Shown here: positions 20,173 to 28,547 of the stretch, piece by piece | How the letters are laid out: each line of letters starts with the position of its first letter | How positions within the stretch are numbered: position 1 is the first letter of the stretch | Assembly (NCBI GenBank): GCA_021847835.1 | Contig: JAJZPR010000011.1 | Coordinates: 1 to 64,000, forward strand | Source: Pseudomonadota bacterium | Lineage (GTDB): Bacteria > Pseudomonadota > Gammaproteobacteria > Burkholderiales > Thiobacillaceae | Direction of reading: 5' to 3' | DNA length: 64,000 bases | Position numbers and translations under genes: made by a program | Notes under the pieces: generated by a model | What the model was told of the DNA's origin: nothing | Database searches by the model: none | Seen by the model: the letters and a program-made list of their open reading frames with translations, nothing else

Positions 20173-20655
20173 TCAGGCACTGGCCGGAAAGGCGGTGCGA
20201 ATGTCGCTGATCAGGCCAGCTACCGCATCCTCGATCATGTCGAGGTTTTCCTCGAAGCCCCTTGCCCCGCCGTAATAGGGATCGGGCACTTCCTGATCGG
20301 GATACCTGCTGCTGTACGACAGCAGCAGGCGGATTCTCTCCTGCGCATGGGGCGGCGCATTGCGCCTGAGGATGCCGAGGTTGGCCTCGTCCATGGCCAG
20401 GATGTAGTCGAACTCATCGAAATCGACATCCGTCACCTGGCGGCCGCGCAGGCCGGAAATGTCCACCCCGCGCCGGCGGATGGCAGTTTGAGCGCGCGGG
20501 TCGGGCGGCGCGCCGATGTGGTAGCTGTGCGTGCCCGCCGAGTCGATCCTGACCCTGTCCTGCAGACCGGCCTTGGCGATTTCGTGCCGGAAAATGCCCT
20601 CGGCCATGGGCGATCTGCATATGTTTCCCATGCAGACGAAAAGAACGCTAGGCAT
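20173..20655 (-). CDS. Low-molecular-weight protein tyrosine phosphatase
   Basis: This 160-residue LMW-PTP has the CX5R phosphate loop CMGNICRS at residues 8-15 and the general-acid Asp in DPYYGG near residue 134. It dephosphorylates phosphotyrosine proteins, for example those controlling exopolysaccharide export, or small substrates. No cognate Wzc kinase is nearby, so its partner is unknown. It is monocistronic and convergent with rne. A protein arginine phosphatase cannot be excluded without structure-level comparison. Confidence 0.9.
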   Translation of the reverse strand: MPSVLFVCMGNICRSPMAEGIFRHEIAKAGLQDRVRIDSAGTHSYHIGAPPDPRAQTAIRRRGVDISGLRGRQVTDVDFDEFDYILAMDEANLGILRRNAPPHAQERIRLLLSYSSRYPDQEVPDPYYGGARGFEENLDMIEDAVAGLISDIRTAFPASA

Positions 20656-20744
20656 GTTCGATCGTGGTCTCGATTTGAAAGTATGGGAAACGGGAAGTGT
20701 AAGGCAAGGATCGAATCCGCGCAGTCCCCTGACGAATCCGCCGC

Positions 20745-20765
20745 AAAAAAACGCCCCGCAGGGCG
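20745..20765 (-). terminator. Rho-independent terminator of the 5'-nucleotidase gene
   Basis: On the minus strand CGCCC-TGCG-GGGCG is followed at once by seven T residues, 28 nt past the 5'-nucleotidase stop codon. This is a compact intrinsic terminator closing the secretion/phosphatase transcription unit. Confidence 0.8.
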
Positions 20766-20793
20766 CAAAGTTCCTATCGGAGGAGACGCGGAA

Positions 20794-22791
20794 TCAGTCG
20801 CAGGAGGCAGCCTGCAGGATGCGGTTCCGGGGGCCGGGAGCCACCGGCGAATGCGCGGCGAAGTAGGCTTCCAATGCGTCCAGATCGAGGTCGCCGCCCA
20901 ACTGGTCGGTCCCCTGGCTGAACACGCTGAATCTGTCGCCGCCTGAAGCCAGGAAGGAATTCATGGTCACGCGGTAGCCGGCCGACTTGTCGATGAGTGT
21001 GCCATTGAGGGTGACGGAACCGTCACACACATATTTCCCGCCCAGCGGGCTGGAACCCGACACGAAGGTGTGCTTGTAGGCAAAGCCCCCGGAAACCTGC
21101 AGGATGGTGCCTCTGGCCGACTTGTCGGCGGCCCACTGCTGTTCCAGCAGGTCGTAGATTTGCTGCCCGGTGAAGGTCTTCACCACCAGCGTGTTGCCGA
21201 AGGGCTGGACAGTGAAGGCCTCGCCGTAGGTGACGTTGCCGTCGCCTTCGCCCGCCGGGCTGCCGGCATGGCGCAGATCGGCGCGGATGCCGCCGGGATT
21301 CATGAAGGCGATGACCGCGCCGCCCTTGTCGGCCGCCCGGGTGGCCTCCAGTTGCGCATCGGCGATGACGTCGCCCAGCGCGGACTCGCCCGCCGCGGTG
21401 ACGGCGCGGGTGATGTCCGCGGTGATCGAGCCGATCACGCGGTTGGCGATGGGAGCCGCGATGGCGTTGTAGTTGGCGACGATGGCGCCGATTTCGGCCA
21501 CGGGCGCGATGGGCTCGGCGGCGCCCAGCACGTTGTTGCGGTCCACCAGCCTGTTTTCCGCAACCGCCGCGACCACGTCCCTGGTGCGGGTATCGATGGT
21601 GAGATCGATGGAAGTCATCAGGCGGCCGAAGGCGGCGGCGCTGGTGACGGGAATGGCGCGGCCGACGCTGTTGGGCAGGCGGCAGTTGTAGGCCCAGTGC
21701 GTGTGGCCGGAAACGACCAGGTCCACCGCATCGTCCAGACGCCCGACGATATCGACGATGGGCCCCGAGATGCCCGCGCAGCCGTTGATGCTGCCGGGCG
21801 CGAAACCGCCTTCGTGGATGAGCACCGCGACGGACCGGATGCCCTGTTTCCTGAGTTCCCTGACCAGGCCGTTCACCGTGTCGGCTTCGTCGCGGAATTC
21901 CAGCCCGGCCACGCCGGATGGCGTGACGATGCTGGGCGTGTTCTTCAGGGTCATGCCGATGAAGGCCACCGGGTTGCCCTTGAAATCCTTGACGCCGTAA
22001 GCGGGCAACAGGGTCTTTCCGCTGGCGGTATCGACCACATTGGCAGCCAGGAAATCAAACTTGGCACCCTCGAACGGATAGGGCGTGCCGACCGCATTGC
22101 CCTGGCAGGAATTGGGATCGGCGGGATGGCAGCCGCCGTATTGCATGCGCAGCAGTTCCTCGCGCCCCTCGTCGAATTCGTGGTTGCCCACGGCGTTGAA
22201 ATCCAGGCCTAGGCGGTTCATCGTCTCGATCGCCGGCTCGTCGTGGAACAGCGCGGAATTCAGCGGACTGGCGCCGATCAGGTCGCCCGCCGACACCACC
22301 ACGCTGTTGGGCGAACCGGCCTTCAGCTGCCTGACCAGCCCCGCCATGTAATCGACGCTGCCCGCCGGCGTGCGCGGCGGGATGCCGTCCGCCGCGCTGC
22401 CGAAACTCAGGCTGGCGCCGTCGATGTTGCCGTGGAAATCATTGAAGGCGATGATGCGCACCCTGATGGTCTTGCCCACGTCGGACCCGGCCCCGGCTTC
22501 CAGCAGCGCCTCCGCCTCCCCGGCAGTGACGACGCCGTCTTTGCGCCAGTTTGTGACGAGCTTCTCCAGCACGGCAACGAATTCGCCGTGATTGCCGTAG
22601 TTGGCGCCTTCGTCCTCGGTATCGACGATCAGATCGTTCAGGCACGCGCCGTCAACGGCTTTGTTGGCCACCGCGGTCGTGACCTGCGCGGCGCCTTCGC
22701 CGATGGTGACATGGCCGCCGCAATCTGCCAGCGCGGAACCGGCAAGGACGAGGCCGGCAAGAAAAACGGCTGGAATCTTCAGGGATGGCAT
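20794..22791 (-). CDS. Secreted 5'-nucleotidase / 2',3'-cyclic phosphodiesterase family protein
   Basis: The ATG at 22791, with an AAGGAG site, gives 665 residues, and the 766-residue track ORF overruns. A Sec signal peptide (IPAVFLAGLVLAGSALA) is followed by an extra segment of about 85 residues, the metallophosphoesterase domain (IIAFNDFHGN, AGDLIGASP, GNHEFDEG, SGHTHW) and the C-terminal 5'-nucleotidase domain (NPGGIRAD, YGEAFTVQPFGN). Such enzymes release phosphate from extracellular nucleotides. It follows the pseudopilin genes by 113 nt, so it is a candidate cargo of the adjacent secretion system. That link is inference. Confidence 0.9.
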   Translation of the reverse strand: MPSLKIPAVFLAGLVLAGSALADCGGHVTIGEGAAQVTTAVANKAVDGACLNDLIVDTEDEGANYGNHGEFVAVLEKLVTNWRKDGVVTAGEAEALLEAGAGSDVGKTIRVRIIAFNDFHGNIDGASLSFGSAADGIPPRTPAGSVDYMAGLVRQLKAGSPNSVVVSAGDLIGASPLNSALFHDEPAIETMNRLGLDFNAVGNHEFDEGREELLRMQYGGCHPADPNSCQGNAVGTPYPFEGAKFDFLAANVVDTASGKTLLPAYGVKDFKGNPVAFIGMTLKNTPSIVTPSGVAGLEFRDEADTVNGLVRELRKQGIRSVAVLIHEGGFAPGSINGCAGISGPIVDIVGRLDDAVDLVVSGHTHWAYNCRLPNSVGRAIPVTSAAAFGRLMTSIDLTIDTRTRDVVAAVAENRLVDRNNVLGAAEPIAPVAEIGAIVANYNAIAAPIANRVIGSITADITRAVTAAGESALGDVIADAQLEATRAADKGGAVIAFMNPGGIRADLRHAGSPAGEGDGNVTYGEAFTVQPFGNTLVVKTFTGQQIYDLLEQQWAADKSARGTILQVSGGFAYKHTFVSGSSPLGGKYVCDGSVTLNGTLIDKSAGYRVTMNSFLASGGDRFSVFSQGTDQLGGDLDLDALEAYFAAHSPVAPGPRNRILQAASCD

Positions 22792-22904
22792 GGGAAAGCT
22801 CCTTGGGGTCGCCGACAATTGCGCGAAGCATTGCATGGCCCGGTTTCGGCTTCGTGACAGTGCGTCGCGAAGCCAGGGGGCCGCCCGGCTCTTGGCTGCC
22901 GCCA

Positions 22905-23423
22905 TCATTCGGCGTCTCCGGCGGCCGCGGGAACGTTCTTGCCGCCATTGAAGCGGAACACCCATTCGGCATAGTACTGCTTGCCTTCGAAGGCCGCATA
23001 GGCCGCGGGAAAATTCGCTTCCTTGAACGGAATCGCGTCGGACAGGCTGTACACGCCGGCAATGCCGCCGTCGGCGTCCTTGACCAGCCCCCACTCCGTG
23101 GAGCCGGTCATGGGGTCCGGGTAAACCCTGCGCAAATGGCGCACGGCATGGGGAAAGCGCGGATCCCTGAGCAGTTCGCCGAAATTCTTCGGCAGCCTCT
23201 CCAGGCCCTTGGGCGAGGCCTGCCAGAAGCTGGCGATGGCCCGCCGGTACTGATCGCCGACGAACAGCAGCTCCCTTTCCTTCTCGCGTTGCGCCGCGCT
23301 ATGCCACATCGTGCCCAGCGCGGCCATGGCCACGCCCATGCCGGCGATGAGGAACAGCAGGCCCAGGAGGGTGAAGCCGTGCTGGCGGCGGCCATGGTCA
23401 CCATTCCGCATAAGGCTGCCCAT
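22905..23423 (-). CDS. Pseudopilin-like protein lacking Glu5
   Basis: This protein of up to 172 residues has a prepilin-type N-terminus, RRQHGFTLLGLLFLIAG, followed by a hydrophobic helix and a globular domain with PDPMTGSTEWGLV. The residue at the position of the conserved Glu5 is Gly (FTLLG instead of FTLxE), as known for the tip pseudopilin GspK. Start 23423 or 23411 are both possible, and the gene overlaps the preceding pseudopilin by 26 nt. It is the last of three minor pseudopilins in the secretion cluster. Confidence 0.8.
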   Translation of the reverse strand: MGSLMRNGDHGRRQHGFTLLGLLFLIAGMGVAMAALGTMWHSAAQREKERELLFVGDQYRRAIASFWQASPKGLERLPKNFGELLRDPRFPHAVRHLRRVYPDPMTGSTEWGLVKDADGGIAGVYSLSDAIPFKEANFPAAYAAFEGKQYYAEWVFRFNGGKNVPAAAGDAE

Positions 23424-23793
23424 TGCCGGCCGTCCCCTCCGCCCCGCTGCGGACGTCGTAGACGCCCGTTCCGCCCTCCGGCGGTACGGTTATCCAGGTG
23501 TCGGCGCTGCCGGTGACGGGGTCGGCGGGAACGGCGCGCAGGTAGCGGCTTTCGGCCAGGCTTTCCAGGGAGTCCGGCCACCTGCCCTTGTCGGCGTGAT
23601 ACTGGTCGATGGCGTCGCGCACGACAGCGAGGTTCTCGCGCAGCACGGCTTCCTTCGAGCGGTCCACATGCCGGAAGTAGCGCGGCACCGCGATCGCGAG
23701 CAGCGTGGCGATGATGGCCAGCACCACGAGCAGTTCGACGAGGGTGAATCCTTTTTTTCGGGCGTTCATCATTCTCGCGGGGCGCATCACCAT
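23398..23793 (-). CDS. Pseudopilin (GspG/GspH-like)
   Basis: This protein of up to 131 residues carries the type IV prepilin signal KKGFTLVELLVVLAIIATLLA with Glu5 present. A short globular domain follows, with PADPVTGSADTWIT, resembling the major-pseudopilin fold. A prepilin peptidase, not in this window, would cleave before Phe. The start is uncertain: 23793 overlaps the upstream gene by 7 nt, while an internal ATG at 23772 or 23769 gives a more usual leader. It forms part of the pseudopilus that drives substrates through the secretin. Confidence 0.85.
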   Translation of the reverse strand: MVMRPARMMNARKKGFTLVELLVVLAIIATLLAIAVPRYFRHVDRSKEAVLRENLAVVRDAIDQYHADKGRWPDSLESLAESRYLRAVPADPVTGSADTWITVPPEGGTGVYDVRSGAEGTAGNGQPYAEW

Positions 23794-24266
23794 GCCGAAT
23801 ACGGCACGCCGTTCAGCCCGACCTTTTCCGACAGCGAATGCACGTCGAAGACATCGTCGCCTTCCTGCGGGGCGTCGGGCGGGCTGGCGTAGCTGCGCTT
23901 GCCCCAGGTTTCCTGCGGCGGCGCTTCGGGGTCGGGGTAAAACGGGTCGCGCGGCAGGCGACGCAGGAAGTAGATCCTGCGCAGGTCGGGCCGGGTGATG
24001 TCGGGCACGCCTGCAGCCAGGGATTCGAGATCGGGCGGGTAGCCGCTGGCGTCCGCCGGTGACTGGATGCGCCTGTCGAGCACGGCCTGATGATAGGCGT
24101 CGATGGCGCTCCTGATCTGGCGCAGGGCGGCGCGCAGTTCCTGTTCCTTCTGCCGCTGCGCGGTGATTTCCATGAGCGGCGCGGCGAGCATGGCCAGCAC
24201 CGCGACGATGGCCACGGCGATGACCAGTTCGATGAGGGTGAAGCCTTTGGAACGTTCGGCAGGCAT
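23787..24266 (-). CDS. Pseudopilin (minor, type II secretion-like)
   Basis: This 159-residue protein has a short basic leader and the prepilin motif KGFTLIELVIAVAIVAVLAML, with Glu5 retained. The periplasmic part contains LRRLPRDPFYPDPEAPPQETWGKRSY, a Pro-rich loop similar to pseudopilins that carry a Cys- or Ca-stabilised loop, but no assignment to GspH, I or J is possible by eye. It begins 28 nt after the secretin gene and overlaps the next pseudopilin. Confidence 0.85.
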   Translation of the reverse strand: MPAERSKGFTLIELVIAVAIVAVLAMLAAPLMEITAQRQKEQELRAALRQIRSAIDAYHQAVLDRRIQSPADASGYPPDLESLAAGVPDITRPDLRRIYFLRRLPRDPFYPDPEAPPQETWGKRSYASPPDAPQEGDDVFDVHSLSEKVGLNGVPYSAW

Positions 24267-24294
24267 TGCTTTCGGGCGGGGCTGAGGGCAGTGG

Positions 24295-26250
24295 CTACGG
24301 TTCGACTACCGGCTGTCTGGCGGGCGCGGGCTTGTTATCCGGCATCGTCTCCGGCCCGGCCTCCGCATCCCGTTCGTTTGCGCTGCCGGCGGGCGCCTGG
24401 TGCGGCGCATCGGGCCGAAGCGGCGCCTGGCCGGGCGAGGACACTCCCGTTGCAGGGCCCAGGCGCAAGGGCTGGGTGGAAGTATTGCTCTCGGTGCCGG
24501 CGAAGAATTCGGCTTCGCCCAAGTCGGGGCGTTCGATGTTGCGAATGATGTGCGGCGTGATGAGCAGGACGATCTCGGTCTTGTTCTTCTCGTCGCGGTG
24601 GCTGGAGAACAGGCGCCCGAGCAGAGGCAGGTCGCCCAGGCCGGGGAATTTGCTGACGCCGTTGCGGTCCTCGTCGGAGATGAGGCCGGCCAGCATCTGG
24701 GTTTCGCCGTCGCGCAGGCGCAGGACGGTGCTGGCGTTGCGGCTGCCGAGCTGGTAGGTGAGCGTGCCGGTCGCGCTCCTGATCTCGCGCACGATGTTGG
24801 AGACTTCCATGCCGACCTTGATGGCGACGTCGCCCTCGAGGTGCACCTGGGGTTCGACGTCGAGCTTGAGGCCTACGTCGAGAAAGGAGACCGACTCGGA
24901 TGTCACGCCGGTGGAGGTGACGTTGGAGGTGATGACCGGCACCTTGTCGCCGATGTGTATCTTGGCCTTCTCCCTGTTCTTCACCCGGATACGCGGATTG
25001 GCGAGGAGGTTCACGTCGCCGTCCTCGGCGCGCAGGTTGAGCGTGGGGTTGGGAAAGACACCGATGTCGGCGCGCGAGAGGCTCCTGAGGCTTTCGAGGG
25101 TAAGCCGGCTTGCCGGCGTGGTGGTGGTGACGAGGACGCCACCCGTGGTGCTGGTGGTGGTGGCGGCTTCGGGAGTCAGCACGCTCAACTGGGTGGGCCA
25201 TTGCGGACCGAGTTCCATCAGCCGGCTGCGCTTGACTTCCATGATCTCGACTTCCAGCATGACTTCGGGCTCGGACCGGTCGGCGACGCGCACGAGTTTC
25301 TCGGCCAGGCGCACCGCCTCGGGCGTGTCGCGCACCATGATCATGTTGAGCGCCTCATCGAAATAGACGTCCCTCACCTTGGCCATGGTCTTGATCATGT
25401 TCACCGCCTGCTTGGCGTTGGCATTGGCGAGGAAAAAGCTCTTCACCACCACGTCCTCGTAGTCCTTGCGCTTGGCAGGCTGGTTGGGGTAGACGAGCAG
25501 GGTATTGGCATTGAGCACCTTGCGCGAGAGCTGGCTGGTGGCGAGCAGCATGTCGAGCGCATCGACCAGCGCGGTGTCGCGGGCGAAAATGGTGGCCCTC
25601 TGGTCCAGGCGCACGTCCTTGTCGAACACGATGTTGAATCCGCCCTGGCGCGAAATGGCGTCCATGACGGATTTCAGCGGGGCGTCGCGGAACTCCAGGG
25701 TGACGGTGCGGCGCAGGGCGGCGCTCAACTGCGGGAATTCGACGCCGCGGACGCGGCCGGTCTTGTCCTCCGCCAGCTTGAGCAGGCGCGCGGCCTCGGC
25801 ATGGTCGGGCTGCCTGGCCAGTATCGCGCGCAGTTTCGTCTGTGCGGTTTCATGTTCCCCCTTCGCCATGGCCGCCTCGCTCTCGGCGAACAGCACGGCG
25901 TTCTGCCTGCGGATTTCGATGGCCGAGAGCGAGGCGGCGGCGCGCGGGTTTTGCGGGTGCATGCGCAGCACGTCCCTGTAGCGGGCCTCCGCCTCTTGCG
26001 GGCGCCCGGCCTTGAGGGCCGCATCGCCTTCTGCCAGCAGGCGGTTGAGATGGCTTTCCCGGCTGTGGGCCAGCGCGGTCCGGTATCGGGCGTCGTCCGG
26101 CGCTTCGCGCACCGCCTGTTCCAGGGACTTGATGCCTTCCTCCGTCCTGCCTTCGGCGATCAGGCGCCGGCCGTCGCGATAGGCCTGGTCGCTGGCGCAA
26201 CCGGCAGCGGACAGCGCGATGAGCGCGATCAGGATGGTCTTGTTCTTCAT
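24295..26250 (-). CDS. Secretin with N-terminal TPR-like repeats (GspD/PilQ/MshL-type)
   Basis: This 651-residue lipoprotein has a lipobox LSAAGC. Residues about 20-165 form helical TPR-like repeats (EGIKSLEQAVREAPDDARYRTALA), an addition absent from classical GspD. N-domains with a secretin/TonB short region (about 170-260) and the C-terminal secretin barrel follow (PRIRVKNREKAKIHIGDKVPVI, FLDVGLKLDVEPQV, PLLGRLFSSHRDEKNKTEIVLLITPHII). It would form the outer-membrane channel. The start overlaps the PilP-like gene by 4 nt. Confidence 0.9.
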   Translation of the reverse strand: MKNKTILIALIALSAAGCASDQAYRDGRRLIAEGRTEEGIKSLEQAVREAPDDARYRTALAHSRESHLNRLLAEGDAALKAGRPQEAEARYRDVLRMHPQNPRAAASLSAIEIRRQNAVLFAESEAAMAKGEHETAQTKLRAILARQPDHAEAARLLKLAEDKTGRVRGVEFPQLSAALRRTVTLEFRDAPLKSVMDAISRQGGFNIVFDKDVRLDQRATIFARDTALVDALDMLLATSQLSRKVLNANTLLVYPNQPAKRKDYEDVVVKSFFLANANAKQAVNMIKTMAKVRDVYFDEALNMIMVRDTPEAVRLAEKLVRVADRSEPEVMLEVEIMEVKRSRLMELGPQWPTQLSVLTPEAATTTSTTGGVLVTTTTPASRLTLESLRSLSRADIGVFPNPTLNLRAEDGDVNLLANPRIRVKNREKAKIHIGDKVPVITSNVTSTGVTSESVSFLDVGLKLDVEPQVHLEGDVAIKVGMEVSNIVREIRSATGTLTYQLGSRNASTVLRLRDGETQMLAGLISDEDRNGVSKFPGLGDLPLLGRLFSSHRDEKNKTEIVLLITPHIIRNIERPDLGEAEFFAGTESNTSTQPLRLGPATGVSSPGQAPLRPDAPHQAPAGSANERDAEAGPETMPDNKPAPARQPVVEP

Positions 26251-26762
26251 TGCGCGATTCCCAAGGTTCGTTGCATGTCGAGCGGCTGGTAGATGAGAAC
26301 CATCCTTGTCTTTGCGATTTCATCCACCCGCCAGCCACCGGGCAGGACTTCGCCGCCACGAACGCGCAGCACGCCATTGCCGTGTGCGAGGAACACGACT
26401 TCGCCGTCCGCCTCGGCCCAGCGGCCGAGGTATTTGAACGGCAGCGGCGGCGGCGCAGGCGGAGGGGGAGGCGGCGGCGCGGGCGGAGGCGGAGGCGGCG
26501 GCACCCAGGTCTGGGCCGGAAACAGGTCGACCGCCATCTCGGGGGTGAAGCGCGGTGCGGCAAGCTCCCGGCCGGTACCGTCCTCAGCCGGGACAGCCTG
26601 CATGGCGGAAACGGCCGCCAGTGCATTCGTGGCAGCGGGCGCGGCGCGGACGCGGCGAACGGGTTCCGCCGTCGCGAGGCCCAGCGGTTCTTCCGCGGGC
26701 CAGAACGCAGCCGCCAGCGTGGCCGCCAGGACCGCGGCCAGCACGATGCGACGGGCGTTCAT
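26247..26762 (-). CDS. PilP/GspC-like periplasmic protein with polyproline hinge
   Basis: This 171-residue protein has one N-terminal membrane segment (IVLAAVLAATLAAAFW), a spacer, a polyproline hinge (about residues 88-107, almost all Pro with single Ala breaks) and a small beta-rich domain (FKYLGRWAEADGEVVFLAHGN...LIYQPLDM) resembling the homology region of GspC/PilP. Such proteins link the inner-membrane platform to the secretin. The position directly before the secretin gene, overlapping by 4 nt, supports this. Sequence identity is weak, so the family name is partly positional. Confidence 0.75.
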   Translation of the reverse strand: MNARRIVLAAVLAATLAAAFWPAEEPLGLATAEPVRRVRAAPAATNALAAVSAMQAVPAEDGTGRELAAPRFTPEMAVDLFPAQTWVPPPPPPPAPPPPPPPAPPPLPFKYLGRWAEADGEVVFLAHGNGVLRVRGGEVLPGGWRVDEIAKTRMVLIYQPLDMQRTLGIAQ

Positions 26763-27283
26763 GGCCCCTCCTCCAGGTAAAGGGTGAAGCGCAGGACGGC
26801 GTCGAGATCGGCTTCCTCGATGGCTTCGCGCCGCAGTTGCACGGCGTTGAGGGCGAGCGCGTGATCGTTGTTGAGCGCCTTGGCGAGAAAGGCGCGGATG
26901 GCGGGATAGCTTCCCGTCACCGGCAGGGTGAGCTGATAACGGCGGGCCGTGCCGGATTCGTCGGTGAGTCTGTAGTCGCCCTGGTCCAGGCTCAGCCCTT
27001 CTTCCTCGGCGGCCTGGAACAGTTGCCTGAGCGCGGCTTCCGCCGCCGGGCTGAGCGGCAAGGCCGGCTGCGCCTGTGCGTTTTCCTGCGCGCGGGCTTG
27101 CGCCCTGTTCTCCTGGAGGAGCCGTTCGTTGCGCACGGCGAGCTCTGCGCGCTCGGCCTGCATGGGCCGCACGAGGCCGGCTTCCGCGATCAGCGCGGCC
27201 GCGATCAGCGCCGCGCCCAGGCCGCCGATACGGCCGAGGTGCTGCGCGCGGTAAAGCAGGATATCGAGCATGCGCGCCATCAT
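26759..27283 (-). CDS. PilO/GspM-like inner-membrane assembly protein
   Basis: The chosen ATG at 27283 overlaps the preceding stop (ATGA) and gives 174 residues. One membrane helix (about residues 17-36, GGLGAALIAAALIAEAG) is followed by a coiled-coil-prone segment (QAERAELAVRNERLLQENRAQ) and a ferredoxin-like domain with YQLTLPVTGSYPAIRAFLAKAL, typical of PilO/GspM. The 389-residue track ORF runs into the upstream gene in a wrong frame. It likely pairs with the PilN-like protein. Confidence 0.78.
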   Translation of the reverse strand: MMARMLDILLYRAQHLGRIGGLGAALIAAALIAEAGLVRPMQAERAELAVRNERLLQENRAQARAQENAQAQPALPLSPAAEAALRQLFQAAEEEGLSLDQGDYRLTDESGTARRYQLTLPVTGSYPAIRAFLAKALNNDHALALNAVQLRREAIEEADLDAVLRFTLYLEEGP

Positions 27284-27795
27284 CTTCCCCAGCGCAGGCG
27301 CACCATGAAACGCAGCGGCTGCTGCGGAGCTTCCGCGCGCACGGCGTGGCTGGACAGCACCACGGTATTGAAGCCGGACTGCTTGCGCAGCCGCTCCAGG
27401 TAATCGAGCATGACGCCGGGATTCCTGGCTTCGGCAGTCAGGCTGGCCTCGCGCTTGCGGCCGTCGGCATCGAGGGAAAGCAGCGCGATTTCGTCCGGGC
27501 GGCTTTGCTCCAGCCGCACGAACAGGGCATCCCAGGGCAAATCCAGCTGGGTGCGGCCAGCCGCTTCGCTTGCAGCCTGCAACGGCACGGCGGCCTTGAC
27601 GGGTTTCTTCGCCGTCCGTGCGGCATCGAGGCTTGCGGCGACGGCACGTTCGCCGGCCAGTGACCGCTCGGCTTTCAGGTAGCGCAAGAAGGCCGTTGCG
27701 CCCAGGACGATGCCGGCCGCGAGCAGCAGCCAGGCCGCCGCGGACAGGCGGGGCGTCTCGCGCAGGAAATCGAGTTCCGGCTTGCGCATGCGCAT
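27280..27795 (-). CDS. PilN-like inner-membrane assembly protein
   Basis: Starting at 27795 this encodes 171 residues: a short cytoplasmic leader (RMRKPELDFLRETPR, reminiscent of the PilN motif that docks on PilM), a membrane helix (about residues 16-35) and a periplasmic ferredoxin-like domain ending LRFMVRLRWG. The longer track start reads through the PilM-like gene. The order PilM-N-O-P-secretin is that of type IV pilus and Msh-type operons, here joined to GspE/F/G. Confidence 0.75.
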   Translation of the reverse strand: MRMRKPELDFLRETPRLSAAAWLLLAAGIVLGATAFLRYLKAERSLAGERAVAASLDAARTAKKPVKAAVPLQAASEAAGRTQLDLPWDALFVRLEQSRPDEIALLSLDADGRKREASLTAEARNPGVMLDYLERLRKQSGFNTVVLSSHAVRAEAPQQPLRFMVRLRWGR

Positions 27796-27800
27796 GTCGT

Positions 27801-28547
27801 TCAGGCTCCCAGCATGGGCGCCAGCCCGCTCTGCGCGGCCGCCGGTCGCCGCACTTCCAGGCCGGAACGGCCTTGCCAGTCGGCCTGGATCCGGACGCAT
27901 TCCAGCCACACCGGCAAATCGTCGGCAAGCTCGCCGCGCAGGCTTTCCCGCGCCACCATCCCGGCGAGGGCGGCGGCCGGATCGCCTGTCATGCGGCTGG
28001 AACGCAGGCTGCGGAAGACGCCGCGCTCCAGCCGGGCCAGGGTGATCCGCCCGGGCTCGGCCAGGGCCAGCCAGGTTCCTTCACTGCCCAGCGCTGTCGG
28101 CAGCCGCGCACACGCCACGGCAAGCCATGGCTCGACGACAGCCGGCTTGAGCCCGCGCTGCGACAGGGTTTGCCGCAACGCGGCAAACCAGCCGGCATCG
28201 ACCGCACCGGTCAGCACGGGCCGTCCGGGCGGCGCGGGCTGCCACACGAAGCGCCAGCCTTCTGCCACGTCGCCGAACTGCCGCACATAATGCTCGCGCA
28301 CCCAGGCTTTCATTTCGCCCGTGTTCAAGCGCACGGGCGGCGCAGTCAACAGCCCCACCCTGGCCAGTTCGTGCGACAGCACCACCCGCGCCCGCCCGCG
28401 CAGCGAGAGCGAACCGAGGAGTCCGTCGAGGGCGTCCAGCGCGTCACCGCCTTCCTCGACCGCAGCCTCGCGGTACAGGCGCGGAGCGGCTGCCGCCACG
28501 AGTCCCGGCGTGAGGGCGATGCGGATGTCAGGCGACAAAAGTGACAC
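27801..28547 (-). CDS. PilM/GspL-like cytoplasmic assembly protein (tentative)
   Basis: This 248-residue protein starts at a GTG with a GGAGGAAA site and overlaps gspE by 20 nt. It has no membrane segment. The sequence is diverged and PilM motifs are hard to see, but SLSLRGRARVVLSHELARVGLL, LAVACARLP and the Ala/Leu-rich C-terminus fit an actin-like GspL-N/PilM fold. The call is mostly positional, between the ATPase and PilN-like genes. It may anchor the ATPase to the membrane ring. Confidence 0.6.
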   Translation of the reverse strand: MSLLSPDIRIALTPGLVAAAAPRLYREAAVEEGGDALDALDGLLGSLSLRGRARVVLSHELARVGLLTAPPVRLNTGEMKAWVREHYVRQFGDVAEGWRFVWQPAPPGRPVLTGAVDAGWFAALRQTLSQRGLKPAVVEPWLAVACARLPTALGSEGTWLALAEPGRITLARLERGVFRSLRSSRMTGDPAAALAGMVARESLRGELADDLPVWLECVRIQADWQGRSGLEVRRPAAAQSGLAPMLGA

